From: Pseudolabrys sp. FHR47
GTDB lineage: Bacteria; Pseudomonadota; Alphaproteobacteria; Rhizobiales; Xanthobacteraceae
Direction of reading: 5' to 3'
DNA length: 64,000 bases
Assembly (NCBI RefSeq): GCF_005153485.1
Contig: NZ_CP039740.1
Span: 3,537,001 to 3,601,000 of the forward strand
Below the pieces are notes generated by a model, which was not told the DNA's origin, did not search any database, and was given only the letters and a program-made list of their open reading frames with translations. This document shows positions 25,497 to 35,827 of this stretch, one piece after another; position 1 is the first letter of the stretch, and the number at the start of each line of letters is the position of its first letter. Position numbers and translations under genes: made by a program.

Positions 25497-26087
25497 ATGA
25501 CATTCGATGTTGCCGCCTTCTACAAGGCCGAATTCGCCGAGCAGCGCGCGGTGGCGCAAGCGACCGAAGCTGCGCTCGGAAAGGCCTTCGCCGATCTGCT
25601 GGCGTCCTGCGTTACGTCGATCCGCGCCGGCGGCAAGATCATGCTGTTCGGCAATGGCGGCAGTGCCGCCGACGCTCAGCATCTCGCGACCGAACTTGCC
25701 GTCCGGTACAAGAAGGACCGTCCGGCCATCGCCGCCCTCGCCCTGACCACCGACACGTCGGTCTTGACCGCGGCCGGCAACGATTTCGGCTTCGACTACA
25801 TCTTCGCGCGGCAGATCGAGGCGCTCGGCCGGCCGGGCGACGTCGCCATTGGCATCTCGACTTCGGGCAAAAGCCCCAATGTCACGCTGGCGCTGAAGCA
25901 GGCCAAGAAAATGGGCCTTGTCACCGCGGCCCTCACCGGCAAGGGCGGCGGCGATCTGACCGGCCTTCCGCAGCACCTGCTTGTGGTGCCATCCGACACC
26001 ACGGCCCGCATCCAGGAGATGCACATCACGCTCGGGCAGATGCTGTGCGGCGCGATCGAGATCGAACTGGGCTTCGTCCAGCCGTGA
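25497..26087 (+). CDS. gmhA: GmhA-like sedoheptulose 7-phosphate isomerase
   Basis: A 196-residue SIS-domain isomerase that turns sedoheptulose 7-phosphate into glycero-manno-heptose 7-phosphate, the entry to activated heptoses. The phosphate loop [21 protein letters not shown] and the catalytic Glu in HLATEL are intact, as is the C-terminal [11 protein letters not shown] with catalytic His. [13 protein letters not shown] is the second phosphate-binding Ser/Thr cluster. The ATG at 25497 has GGGAG nine bases before it. Its stop overlaps the GTG start of the ligase gene (26084-26087), so they are coupled. It opens the polysaccharide locus; a variant SIS protein lies at 41087. Confidence 0.92.
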   Translation: MTFDVAAFYKAEFAEQRAVAQATEAALGKAFADLLASCVTSIRAGGKIMLFGNGGSAADAQHLATELAVRYKKDRPAIAALALTTDTSVLTAAGNDFGFDYIFARQIEALGRPGDVAIGISTSGKSPNVTLALKQAKKMGLVTAALTGKGGGDLTGLPQHLLVVPSDTTARIQEMHITLGQMLCGAIEIELGFVQP

Positions 26088-27319
26088 CGCTCTGGCGGTC
26101 CTACCGCGCAAGTCTGCCGGTGCAGGCCGACTGGCTCGTTGCCTTGCTGGCCGCTTCGCTGCCGTGGTCGACGTCCCTCACCGCCATCTTCGCCGTGCTG
26201 TGGCTGATTGCCGTCTTGCCAACACTGGGGCCTGAGGATTTCCGGCGGGCCTTTCTGCGGCCGGCCGGCGTCACGATCCTCGCCCTCGTCGGCTTGGCCG
26301 CGCTCGGCATGTTGTGGGCCGATGTGTCCTGGGCAGAGCGGTTCGACGGCTTTGACTCTTATCTGCGCCTTTTGTGCATTCCGCTGCTGCTGGCGCAGTT
26401 CAGCCGCTCCGAACACGCCGGCCGCGTCATGATCGGCTTTGCGGTGTCGTGCACGGTGCTGCTGGCCGTGTCGTGGCTAAGCTATTTCGGGCTGGTCCTG
26501 CCGCCGCCTTTCAAGCCGGACGGCATTCCGGTGAAGGACTACATTGCGCAGAGTGCGGTGCTGACGGTGGCGCTTCTGTTCTTCGTGCGGTTGGGCGTGG
26601 ACGCCTGGGGAAACGGGAGACGCACTCTGGCGCTCGCGCTCGCGCTGCTCGCGACGTTGTGCCTGATCAACATCTTCTATATCGCCACCAGCCGCACGGC
26701 ACTGGTGGTGACGACGCTGCTGCTGGTCGTGTTCGGCTTTCGCCGGTTCGGCTGGCGCGGCGCGGCAGCGATGGCCGTCGCCTTTGTCATCCTGATCGCG
26801 GCGGCCTGGCCGACGGCCGATTTCCTGCGCCAGCGGGTGGTCGGATTCGTTCAGGAAGTCCAGAGCTTTACTCCGGAAGGCCGGGCGACACCGGCGGGCG
26901 AGCGCCTCGAGTTCTGGCGCAAGTCGGTATCCTTCATCGCGGCGGCGCCCATCCTCGGACACGGCACCGGCTCTATTCGCAATCAGTTTCAGAAGGCCGC
27001 GGAAGGACAATCAGGGATGGCTGCGACGGTCGCCGCCAATCCACACAATCAAATGTTCGCCGTGGGGATTCAGATCGGCCTGGTCGGTATCGCGATCCTG
27101 ATCGCGATGTGGCTGTCTCATGTGGCCTTGTTCGGATCCCACAGTATTGCGGGCTGGATGGGGCTCGCGATCGTGCTGCAGAACATCGCCGGCTCAATGT
27201 TCAACTCCCATCTGTTCGATTTCACGCATGGCTGGCTATATGTGATCGGCGTCGGCGTTGCCGGCGGCGCTGTGCTTCGGGAAGCGCACCGTACCGGCGC
27301 GGCCGACCGGCGCGGCTAG
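26084..27319 (+). CDS. O-antigen ligase/polymerase-family membrane protein (Wzy_C)
   Basis: A 411-residue membrane protein with about ten hydrophobic segments and a large loop around residues 260-330, the layout of the O-antigen ligase (WaaL) and polymerase (Wzy) superfamily. In the loop, [17 protein letters not shown] and [14 protein letters not shown] are the conserved R and H-G-T-G segments, followed by [17 protein letters not shown]. These enzymes join or polymerise undecaprenyl-linked glycans in the periplasm. The GTG start at 26084 overlaps the gmhA stop. Its own stop shares bases with the stop of cysNC (CTAG, 27316-27319). With an ABC exporter in the same locus, a ligase role is more likely than polymerase. 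Confidence 0.85.
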   Translation: MTLWRSYRASLPVQADWLVALLAASLPWSTSLTAIFAVLWLIAVLPTLGPEDFRRAFLRPAGVTILALVGLAALGMLWADVSWAERFDGFDSYLRLLCIPLLLAQFSRSEHAGRVMIGFAVSCTVLLAVSWLSYFGLVLPPPFKPDGIPVKDYIAQSAVLTVALLFFVRLGVDAWGNGRRTLALALALLATLCLINIFYIATSRTALVVTTLLLVVFGFRRFGWRGAAAMAVAFVILIAAAWPTADFLRQRVVGFVQEVQSFTPEGRATPAGERLEFWRKSVSFIAAAPILGHGTGSIRNQFQKAAEGQSGMAATVAANPHNQMFAVGIQIGLVGIAILIAMWLSHVALFGSHSIAGWMGLAIVLQNIAGSMFNSHLFDFTHGWLYVIGVGVAGGAVLREAHRTGAADRRG

Positions 27320-29196
27320 ATAACCTTCAGTCGCTCCAGGCCGCGAACCACCTGCTCTGCCAATTCGGTGGCGGTGAACTCGCCGGACTTCAAGTGCAGA
27401 TCGGGCGATTGGGGCACTTCATAGGGCTGATCGACGCCCGTAAAATTCTTGATCTCGCCGGCGAGCGCGCGGCGGTAGAGTCCCTTGGGATCGCGCGCGA
27501 CGCATTGTTCGAGCGGGGCATCGACAAAAATCTCCAGGAACTCGCCGTCTGCAACCAGCTCGCGCGCCATCTGACGCTCGGCGCGGAACGGCGAGATGAA
27601 GGAACAGAGCACGACAAGGCCCGCTTCGGTCATCAACTTGGCCACTTCGCCAATGCGCCGGATGTTTTCGACACGATCGGCTTCGGTGAAGCCCAGGTCG
27701 CGATTGAGGCCATGCCGCACATTGTCGCCGTCGAGCAACAAAGTGTGCACGCCGCGCGCGTGCAACTGGACCTCGACGAGATTGGCGATCGTCGATTTTC
27801 CCGCGCCGGAGAGCCCGGTAAACCAAAGCACTGCGGGCCGGTGATTGTTGAGCAGCGACCGCTTTTCCTTGGTCACCGTGATATTCTGGCGATGAATGTT
27901 GGTGGCGCGGCGCAAGGGAAAATCGACCATACCCGCCGCGACGGTTTCATTGGAGACGCGGTCGATCAGAATGAATGCGCCGGTCGTCCGGTTGTCGGCA
28001 TAGGTGTCGAAAACGATCGGCCGCCCGGTCGACAGGTTACAGACGCCGACTTCGTTCAGCGCCAGAGTCTTGGCGGCAAGCTTGGCCAGGCTGTCGGTAT
28101 CGACCCGGTGCTTGAGTTCCGTCACGGTGGCGACCACGGCACCGTGGTTGATCTTCATCAGATAGGAGCGCCCCGGCAGCAGCCGCTCCGCCGACATCCA
28201 GACGAGATGCGCGGCGAATTGATCGGCCACCTGCGGCCGCTCGCGCATGGGCGCCATCACATCGCCGCGGGCGATGTCGATCTCGTCGGCGAGCGTTACC
28301 GTGACGGCGTCACCGGCCTCGGCACGGTCAACCTCACCGGCCGGCGACAGAATGGACTTGATGACGCTCGATCGTCCCGACGGCAGAACGGCGATCTCCT
28401 CGCCGATGCCTATCGTGCCGCTGGCCACAGTGCCGGCAAAACCGCGGAAATCCAGATTGGGCCGGTTAACCCATTGCACCGGCAGGCGGAATGCCTTGGC
28501 GGCGCGGTCATCCTCGACATCGACGGTTTCAAGAAATTCGAGAAGAGAGGGCCCGTCGAACCAGGGCGTTTTGTCGCTTCGCACCGACAGATTGTCGCCG
28601 TAGCGGGCCGAAAGCGGGATCGCCTGCACGACCTTGAAGCCGAGCGGCGCGGCGAAGGCGGCGAACGCGCCGGCGATGCCATCGAAGACGTCTTGCGAAA
28701 AGCCGACGAGGTCAATCTTGTTGACCGCCAGCACCACATGCCGGATGCCGAGCATGCCGGCAATGATGGCGTGCCGCCGCGTCTGCGCCAGCAGGCCTTT
28801 GCGCGCGTCAACCAGAAGAATGGCGAGGTCGCTATTGGATGCGCCGGTGGCCATGTTGCGGGTGTATTGCTCGTGGCCGGGCGTATCGGCGACGATGAAG
28901 GCGCGGCGCGGCGTCGCGAAATAACGATAGGCGACATCGATGGTGATACCCTGCTCGCGCTCTGCTTCGAGACCGTCGAGCAGTAATGCGAAATCGATGT
29001 CGGCGCCGGTGGTGCCGTGCTTTCTGGAATCGCGGGTCAATGCCGCAAGGTGATCATCGAAGATCAGATTCTGTTCGTAAAGCAGCCGGCCGATCAGCGT
29101 CGATTTTCCGTCGTCGACCGATCCGCAGGTCAGAAAGCGCAGCACCGGCCGCGAGCGCACCACACTGCCAGCGATGTCTGGTCCGGGCGAGCTCAT
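27316..29196 (-). CDS. cysNC: CysNC: sulfate adenylyltransferase subunit 1 / adenylylsulfate kinase fusion
   Basis: A 626-residue bifunctional enzyme making APS and then PAPS. The N-terminal EF-Tu-like GTPase has the P-loop [16 protein letters not shown], switch region [17 protein letters not shown] and VNKIDLVGF. The C-terminal 180 residues are APS kinase, with P-loop [15 protein letters not shown] and [15 protein letters not shown], plus [14 protein letters not shown]. The length is that of CysNC/NodQ proteins. The start overlaps the cysD stop by one base (TGATG on the minus strand). The presence of cysD/cysNC within a glycan locus, with a sulfotransferase 14 kb away, points to PAPS supply for sulfated polysaccharide, as NodPQ does for Nod factors, besides general sulfate assimilation. 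Confidence 0.95.
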   Translation of the reverse strand: MSSPGPDIAGSVVRSRPVLRFLTCGSVDDGKSTLIGRLLYEQNLIFDDHLAALTRDSRKHGTTGADIDFALLLDGLEAEREQGITIDVAYRYFATPRRAFIVADTPGHEQYTRNMATGASNSDLAILLVDARKGLLAQTRRHAIIAGMLGIRHVVLAVNKIDLVGFSQDVFDGIAGAFAAFAAPLGFKVVQAIPLSARYGDNLSVRSDKTPWFDGPSLLEFLETVDVEDDRAAKAFRLPVQWVNRPNLDFRGFAGTVASGTIGIGEEIAVLPSGRSSVIKSILSPAGEVDRAEAGDAVTVTLADEIDIARGDVMAPMRERPQVADQFAAHLVWMSAERLLPGRSYLMKINHGAVVATVTELKHRVDTDSLAKLAAKTLALNEVGVCNLSTGRPIVFDTYADNRTTGAFILIDRVSNETVAAGMVDFPLRRATNIHRQNITVTKEKRSLLNNHRPAVLWFTGLSGAGKSTIANLVEVQLHARGVHTLLLDGDNVRHGLNRDLGFTEADRVENIRRIGEVAKLMTEAGLVVLCSFISPFRAERQMARELVADGEFLEIFVDAPLEQCVARDPKGLYRRALAGEIKNFTGVDQPYEVPQSPDLHLKSGEFTATELAEQVVRGLERLKVI

Positions 29197-30107
29197 CAGA
29201 AATAGCCCTCGCGCTTCTTCTTTTCCATCGAACCACTATCGTCGTGATCGATGAGCCGGCCCTGCCGTTCCGAACTCGACGACGAGCGCATCTCCTCGAT
29301 GATGGCATCAAGCGTGTCGGCCCCCGAACGGATGGCGCCGGTCAAGGGATAACAGCCGAGCGTGCGGAAGCGGACGCTCTCCATCCGCGGCGTCTCGCCC
29401 GGTTCGAGGGGCAGCCGCTCGTCATCGACCATGATCAGCGTGCCCTCGCGCTCCACCACCGGGCGCGACTTAGCGAAATAAAGCGGCACCACCGGGATAT
29501 TCTCGGCGCGGATGTAATCCCAGACATCGATCTCGGTCCAGTTCGATAGCGGAAACACGCGCAGCGACTCGCCAGGTTTGATGCGCGCGTTAAACAGGCG
29601 CCACAATTCGGGCCGCTGGTTGCGCGGGTCCCAGCCGTGAGATGCGCTGCGATGTGAGAAGATGCGCTCCTTGGCCCGGCTCTTCTCTTCGTCGCGCCGG
29701 GCGCCGCCGAAAGCCAGATCGAACTTCCATTTGTCGAGCGCCTGCCGCAGCCCCTCGGTCTTCATGACCTGCGTATGAACCGCCGATCCCGACGCAATCG
29801 GCGAAATACCGCGCCGGAGCCCCTCCTCGTTGACATGAACGAGCAGATCCATCCCGATCCGGGCCGCGGTCTCGTCCCTGAAGGCGAGCATCTCGCGAAA
29901 TTTCCAGGTCGTGTCGACGTGCAGAAGCGGAAATGGCGGCTTGCCCGGTGCAAAGGCTTTTTGCGCAAGGTGCAGCATCGCGCTGGAATCCTTGCCGATG
30001 GAATAGAGCATCACCGGGTTGCGCGACTCGGCGACCGCTTCGCGAATGATTTCGATCGCCTCGGCTTCAAGGCGGCGCAGACCGATGTTGTGCTCACGCC
30101 AGGTCAT
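29196..30107 (-). CDS. cysD: CysD: sulfate adenylyltransferase subunit 2
   Basis: A 303-residue ATP-pyrophosphatase (N-type) that makes APS with Cys[16 protein letters not shown] opens the domain. The PP-loop is [17 protein letters not shown], and [14 protein letters not shown] and [21 protein letters not shown] are family hallmarks. The C-terminus has [16 protein letters not shown] at 30107 was chosen over a TTG at 30122: GAAAG precedes it on the minus strand and the family begins here. It lies 51 bases after a nucleotide-sugar dehydrogenase gene on the same strand and overlaps cysNC, so the three may be cotranscribed. Confidence 0.95.
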   Translation of the reverse strand: MTWREHNIGLRRLEAEAIEIIREAVAESRNPVMLYSIGKDSSAMLHLAQKAFAPGKPPFPLLHVDTTWKFREMLAFRDETAARIGMDLLVHVNEEGLRRGISPIASGSAVHTQVMKTEGLRQALDKWKFDLAFGGARRDEEKSRAKERIFSHRSASHGWDPRNQRPELWRLFNARIKPGESLRVFPLSNWTEIDVWDYIRAENIPVVPLYFAKSRPVVEREGTLIMVDDERLPLEPGETPRMESVRFRTLGCYPLTGAIRSGADTLDAIIEEMRSSSSSERQGRLIDHDDSGSMEKKKREGYF

Positions 30108-30158
30108 GACGACTTTCAACAAATAGAAACCGAAGAATAGCGGCCATTGCCGCCGCGC

Positions 30159-31445
<1,287 letters not shown>

Positions 31446-31709
31446 CTTCCCGGAATTCCGTTGGCGCGCGAAATAGACAGGCGTTGATACACGTAGCGTT
31501 CGTGCCGTGTCGATATCCTACTCTAGGCACTGCCCTAGCCGAATTCCAAGGCTGGATATAGAGACAACACCACCTGCCCCGGCGCCCCCGGACGTGCGAT
31601 GCGCCAGGCCATCAAAAAGGACTAAATCCGGGCTTGCCCGTCGAGCGTGGCGGGATGCTATGTGGGTCCGTCCCGTTCGAATCGAACCGATTAAAAAGCC
31701 GAATCCCTT

Positions 31710-32573
31710 ATGCTGGATGCGACGATCATCATTCCGGTCTTCAATCGCCAGGCGCTGTGCGAACGAGCGCTGCACAGCGTCGTCGTACAGAACGTTGCGA
31801 ATACCGAGATCATCGTTGTCGACGACTGTTCTCAGCCCGCATTCACGCTGCCGTCCAGTCTTTCCGGCCATGGCATTCGCGTCATTCGCCACGAAAAAAA
31901 CCACGGCGCCGCGGCGGCGCGTAACACCGGGATCGAGGCGGCACAAGGCGAGTGGCTGCTGTTTCTCGACTCCGACGATTACTGGCTGACGGATACGCTC
32001 GCCCCTCGCCTGACGATGGCGCAGCAGAACTACGCCACGAACCGGTCCGCCCTCACCGCTTTTGTCGCGGGCTTCGTACTGGAAAACAAGTCAATTGGCC
32101 GCCATGACACCCGCATCCCTCGCGCGAGTGACGATCCACTCGACTTCGCCAGTGGCTGCTGGTTTTCGCCGGGCTCGACCCTGCTTCTGCGCCGGGAGGT
32201 CTTTGCGAAGATCGGGCCTTACGATACGGCGCTCGCGCGCCTCGAAGACCTCGACTGGTTTTTGCGCTTTGCCCTGGCCGGCGGCCGGCTCGAGCGATGG
32301 CCGAATGTTGCCGCTATCATCGAACTCGGCGGCAAACCGCGCCGCGACACTCTTGAACAGGCCGCACACCGGTTGCTGACCAAATACGCCACCACCGGAA
32401 GTCCGAACCGCCTGACCGCGCCCTTTATTCGTCGGCTGAAGGCCTATCTGGATGTCGAGCGTGCGTCGATTGCCGCCGCCAATCGAGACTGGCTGGCGAC
32501 AGCCTTCTATTTTGTCCGGTCGTGGCTGCGTGTTCCGCGCACGACGCTCCATCTCAAACGCTTCTGGGATTGA
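31710..32573 (+). CDS. family 2 glycosyltransferase
   Basis: A 287-residue GT-A glycosyltransferase. The opening ATIIIPVFNRQALCERALHSV is the family 2 nucleotide-binding start, with VVDDCSQPAF and the D-x-D metal motif in LFLDSDDYWLTD. EDLDWFLRFALAGG is the usual acceptor-side E-D segment. It would transfer one sugar at the cytoplasmic face of the membrane during polysaccharide assembly. It stands alone between divergent tviB and a convergent second GT2 gene (eight bases between stop codons). Donor and linkage cannot be told. Confidence 0.9.
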   Translation: MLDATIIIPVFNRQALCERALHSVVVQNVANTEIIVVDDCSQPAFTLPSSLSGHGIRVIRHEKNHGAAAARNTGIEAAQGEWLLFLDSDDYWLTDTLAPRLTMAQQNYATNRSALTAFVAGFVLENKSIGRHDTRIPRASDDPLDFASGCWFSPGSTLLLRREVFAKIGPYDTALARLEDLDWFLRFALAGGRLERWPNVAAIIELGGKPRRDTLEQAAHRLLTKYATTGSPNRLTAPFIRRLKAYLDVERASIAAANRDWLATAFYFVRSWLRVPRTTLHLKRFWD

Positions 32574-32581
32574 ACGCACCC

Positions 32582-33553
32582 TCAATTCTGTCGCGTCACG
32601 GCGTTCTGAAGCTTCCTCAACCGCCGTCGTAGTGCGGGCGAAGCCAGCGGACGGACATAAGACCAAAGCCCACGCCCGATAATGCGTATAGCAAGCTGCG
32701 GCGTCACCCATTGTCTTCCGAGGGGGCTCGCAAGCAGCCAATACAATGTCCTTAAACGATATTCCGGGATCAATCCGGCGTCCTGAAACCGTTTGATGAC
32801 ATCGGCATAGGCGGGGGTCGCGAACCGCTCCAGCACCTTCATCAACATCGGCCGCTGCGCGCGTGAATCGCGCAGGCTTTGCGCGGAATAAGAATCGCCT
32901 CGCACCGTCAGACATGTCAGCGATTCCGGCAGATAGCACGCGCCGTGACGACAGGCGACGACAAGAACCAGGAACCAATCGGAAAGCCAGTGCAGATCGG
33001 GATCGAAGCCCCCCGCCTGACGGAAGGCGGAGGCACGAAACAGGCCCGTATTCGACGAAATATGAAAGTAGTTGCGGCCGAACAAGGCGACGAGCGCGTC
33101 CGGCGAGTAGAATATTGGCTTGTCGCTCAGATTAAGAGGGTAATGAATCTTGGTCCCCTCTTTTTCATAATATTCCGTCGGATCGGAGAAACTCAGACCG
33201 GCCTCCGGATGGTGATTCATTTCGGTGACGCAGCGCTCGAGGAAATTCGGCGCGACAAAATCGTCGGCAGCCGCGCAGCAGATGAATTCGCCTTCCGCCA
33301 CCTCGAGCGCGCGCATGACGGCGTAATTGACGCCGCGGTTTTCCCCCAGCGCGACCGACCGAACGCGCGGATCGCGCTTCGCAAAGTCTTCGATGACCTC
33401 GCGGCTATTGTCCGTCGAGGCGTCGTCAACGACGATGATTTCGAAATCGGTCCACGTTTGCGCCAACATCGCATCCAGCGCGCGCGGCAGATAATGCGCG
33501 TGGTTGTAGTTGGGCATCAAAACGGAGACGAGGCCGGTCCTGGGCAAGGACAA
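32582..33553 (-). CDS. family 2 glycosyltransferase (WcaA-like)
   Basis: A 323-residue GT-A glycosyltransferase. VSVLMPNYNHAHYLPRALDAM and EIIVVDDASTDNSREVI are canonical; the D-x-D equivalent is in FICCAAADDFVAPNFLER. A C-terminal region around residues 240-320 is basic and may contact the membrane. It is the last gene of an eight-gene minus-strand operon starting with gmhB at 40831, 57 bases after the preceding gene. It likely adds the sugar made by the operon to the growing glycan, an inference from position only. Confidence 0.88.
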   Translation of the reverse strand: MSLPRTGLVSVLMPNYNHAHYLPRALDAMLAQTWTDFEIIVVDDASTDNSREVIEDFAKRDPRVRSVALGENRGVNYAVMRALEVAEGEFICCAAADDFVAPNFLERCVTEMNHHPEAGLSFSDPTEYYEKEGTKIHYPLNLSDKPIFYSPDALVALFGRNYFHISSNTGLFRASAFRQAGGFDPDLHWLSDWFLVLVVACRHGACYLPESLTCLTVRGDSYSAQSLRDSRAQRPMLMKVLERFATPAYADVIKRFQDAGLIPEYRLRTLYWLLASPLGRQWVTPQLAIRIIGRGLWSYVRPLASPALRRRLRKLQNAVTRQN

Positions 33554-33610
33554 CTCCCACGCATTGTCGCTAGCCGCCCGAGTTCGATCGGGACCGGCGC
33601 GCGCCGCCTG

Positions 33611-34882
33611 TCAGGCGGAAACGCCCAGTGACAGGTGCTCGAGGCCGGCCGCACGGCAAGCGGCGCCATCAAGGCACTTATACGGGTCGATGACGACCTT
33701 GCCACGCAGATGTTTGGCGATGTCGGTCGGGGCAAGCGCCTTGAACTGCGGCCAGGGCGTTACGATGACCAGCGCATCGGCACCGTCGCAAGCCTCCAGT
33801 TCACTCCCCTTGCCGGCGAGCCGCGGATGCCATTCCGGTTTCGGCGCAACGACCGGATCGAAGGTCTGCACCTTCGCATCCTTGATCTGGGACAGAAGCG
33901 CCAGCGACGGCGAATTCTTGGTCGAGTGCGTATTTTCCTTGTAGGCGAGCCCAAGCACCGCCAGCGTCGCATCGGGCGTTGCCGCCAGCACCTTGCTGCG
34001 CAAGGTGCGCAGCACCCAGTCGCGCCGGTAGCGGCTGTTGTGCTGCCAGGCGCGCACCACGCCGACATCGGTGCCATGCTTGTCGCCGAGGCGGACGATG
34101 GTCGCGAGGTCGCGCTCCAGATTGCCGCCGGCAATGCCGAGGCCCGGCGCTAGGTACGAATACTGGCCGATCCGGCGGTCAAGCTTCAACGCCGGCACGA
34201 TTTCCGACCAGTCGGCCCCAATATTCTCACAGATCTCGGCCAGCGTATTGGCGGTCGACACCGAGGCGACCAGACAGCAATTGATGGCGATCTTGGTGAG
34301 CTCGGCGCTCTCGAAACGCATCGGCAGAATCGGACAGCCGAAGGCCTTGAGGAAGGTGTCGAACGCCGGCGGCAAGGGCTTGCCCGGCTCCGCCACGCCG
34401 ACGATAAAACGCTCCGGCAGCGTCACGCGCTCCACGGCGCGGCCGAACACCAGGGTCTCGACCTGGTAGTAAAGCTGGCGCCCCGGCCGCTGCCGCGCCC
34501 GGGTAAAGCCCGGCGACACCTGGCTCAGCACCACGACGACGGCGTCCGGCCTAGTATTGGCCAGCACCAGTTCAAGGAGCTTGTCGAGACCGGTCAGATC
34601 GCTCGTCCCGGTGTCGTCCGTCGGCACGTCCGGCGCGACATAGACCAGGTCGCAAGCCTTGAGATCGGCCGCATCGGCCGTGAAGCTAATGCGCGCGCGG
34701 TTGTCGCGCAGCATATCGTCAAGGTCTGGCTCGACCACCGGCAATTGCCCGGCCTTGAGCCGCTCGACCAGCGCGGCGTCGGCGTCGAAGCAGACCATGT
34801 CGAAGCCCTTGCTCGAGCCGCCGATGGCCGAGCAGAGGCCGAGATGGGTCATGCCGGCATAGCCGACCGTTGGTTTGCTCAT
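33611..34882 (-). CDS. UDP-glucose/GDP-mannose dehydrogenase-like protein lacking the catalytic cysteine
   Basis: A 423-residue member of the nucleotide-sugar dehydrogenase superfamily. Lys197 and Asn201 in ELTKIAINCC match the conserved K-x-x-x-N of the middle domain, and VLGLAYKENTHSTKNSPS is the C-terminal nucleotide-binding signature. However, the segment that normally reads G-F-G-G-S-C-F-P-K-D is GIAGGNLERD at residues 249-258, with Asn254 in place of cysteine. The N-terminal glycine motif is also changed (VGYAGMTHLGL, with an insertion). It therefore cannot form the thioester used in the second oxidation step; it may stop at an aldehyde, act as an epimerase-like redox enzyme, or have another substrate. 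Start ATG overlaps the stop of the next gene in the operon (34879-34882). Confidence 0.82.
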   Translation of the reverse strand: MSKPTVGYAGMTHLGLCSAIGGSSKGFDMVCFDADAALVERLKAGQLPVVEPDLDDMLRDNRARISFTADAADLKACDLVYVAPDVPTDDTGTSDLTGLDKLLELVLANTRPDAVVVVLSQVSPGFTRARQRPGRQLYYQVETLVFGRAVERVTLPERFIVGVAEPGKPLPPAFDTFLKAFGCPILPMRFESAELTKIAINCCLVASVSTANTLAEICENIGADWSEIVPALKLDRRIGQYSYLAPGLGIAGGNLERDLATIVRLGDKHGTDVGVVRAWQHNSRYRRDWVLRTLRSKVLAATPDATLAVLGLAYKENTHSTKNSPSLALLSQIKDAKVQTFDPVVAPKPEWHPRLAGKGSELEACDGADALVIVTPWPQFKALAPTDIAKHLRGKVVIDPYKCLDGAACRAAGLEHLSLGVSA

Positions 34883-35814
34883 TGTGCGTTCGCGACCTTG
34901 ACCGCAGTGGCTGACAGCTGTCCAAGCACCCGCAGCAGCCAGCGATCGTTTGAAAGATTTGCCGGCGCCGCCTCGGCGATCAGACGTTTGAAGTGATCAT
35001 ATTCAAGCGCCCAGGTCGGGTCGTCCTGAACCAGCGTGACGTCCTGCTCGGGCGGACGACCGCTCGGCAAGACGCGGCGGCGATGGGTAAAGGTTGTCGG
35101 CCCCCACTTGCACAGCGAGGCGATATGCGCCGTACCGTTCTCGGCGAAGATGTCGCAAGTGAAATGGTTGCGCCACGACAGCAGCGTCATCTCGAGTTCG
35201 ATGCGCGGGCTACCAGCCTCGCAGCCGATCACGACATGGTCGGGCGCCCGGTTCTCGAAGCTGTTCGCAGAGATCACGCGGAAATCGTCGCTGATGTCGC
35301 CGAACCAGAAGCGCAATGTGTCGAGCAGATGCGAGCCGAGATCCGGCAAAACGCCGGCGCCCTGATCGCGCCACGCCGAATTACGCACCAGCCGCGCCGT
35401 GCCGTTGCCGTAGAACATGCGGCAGCGATAGATGCGGCCGAGTTCGCCCGACTGCACTAGGTCGCGCATGCGCACATAGTGCGGCTCGAAGCGGTGATTG
35501 TAGGCCGTATAGCAGATCGCGCGGTTGGCCCGCGCGACGGCCTCAAGCTCGGCCAGTTCGGCGTCGCTTTCGGCATGCAGCGGCTTTTCGACCAGCACGT
35601 GCTTGCCGTTACCGAGCAGGTATTTGAGGATCTCGACCTTCGGCTCGTCCGGAATGCAGGCCAGCACGGCGTCATAAGCGTCGAGCGGCACATCGCGGAC
35701 ATCGCGCCAATTGGCTTCCGGCGCGACGGGATCGACTATGCCGGCCGCCTCATCACCGGCAATCCGGTGCCGTTTCTTGCCCTGAACGCCGTAGCCGACA
35801 ACAAGCATCCGCAT
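34879..35814 (-). CDS. Gfo/Idh/MocA-family oxidoreductase
   Basis: A 311-residue NAD(P)-dependent sugar oxidoreductase. The N-terminal Rossmann motif is MLVVGYGVQGKKRH, the hallmark E-K-P is in HVLVEKPLHAESDAELAEL, and YNHRFEPHYVRMRDLVQSGELG and LPDLGSHLLDTLRFWFG are the usual substrate-side helices with Asp and His. Such enzymes oxidise a sugar hydroxyl to a ketone or reduce one. Two ATGs are possible (35814, 35808); the first is 13 bases after the preceding stop. Its stop overlaps the start of the cysteine-less dehydrogenase gene, so the two are tightly coupled and may act in succession. Confidence 0.87.
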   Translation of the reverse strand: MRMLVVGYGVQGKKRHRIAGDEAAGIVDPVAPEANWRDVRDVPLDAYDAVLACIPDEPKVEILKYLLGNGKHVLVEKPLHAESDAELAELEAVARANRAICYTAYNHRFEPHYVRMRDLVQSGELGRIYRCRMFYGNGTARLVRNSAWRDQGAGVLPDLGSHLLDTLRFWFGDISDDFRVISANSFENRAPDHVVIGCEAGSPRIELEMTLLSWRNHFTCDIFAENGTAHIASLCKWGPTTFTHRRRVLPSGRPPEQDVTLVQDDPTWALEYDHFKRLIAEAAPANLSNDRWLLRVLGQLSATAVKVANAQ

Positions 35815-35827
35815 TGGTTGAGCGAGC

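Noticed and set aside
26374..28986. 870-codon open frame antisense to cysNC and running out of the ligase gene
   Set aside because: It overlaps two certain genes and has no recognisable domain; cysNC shows full catalytic motifs on the other strand.
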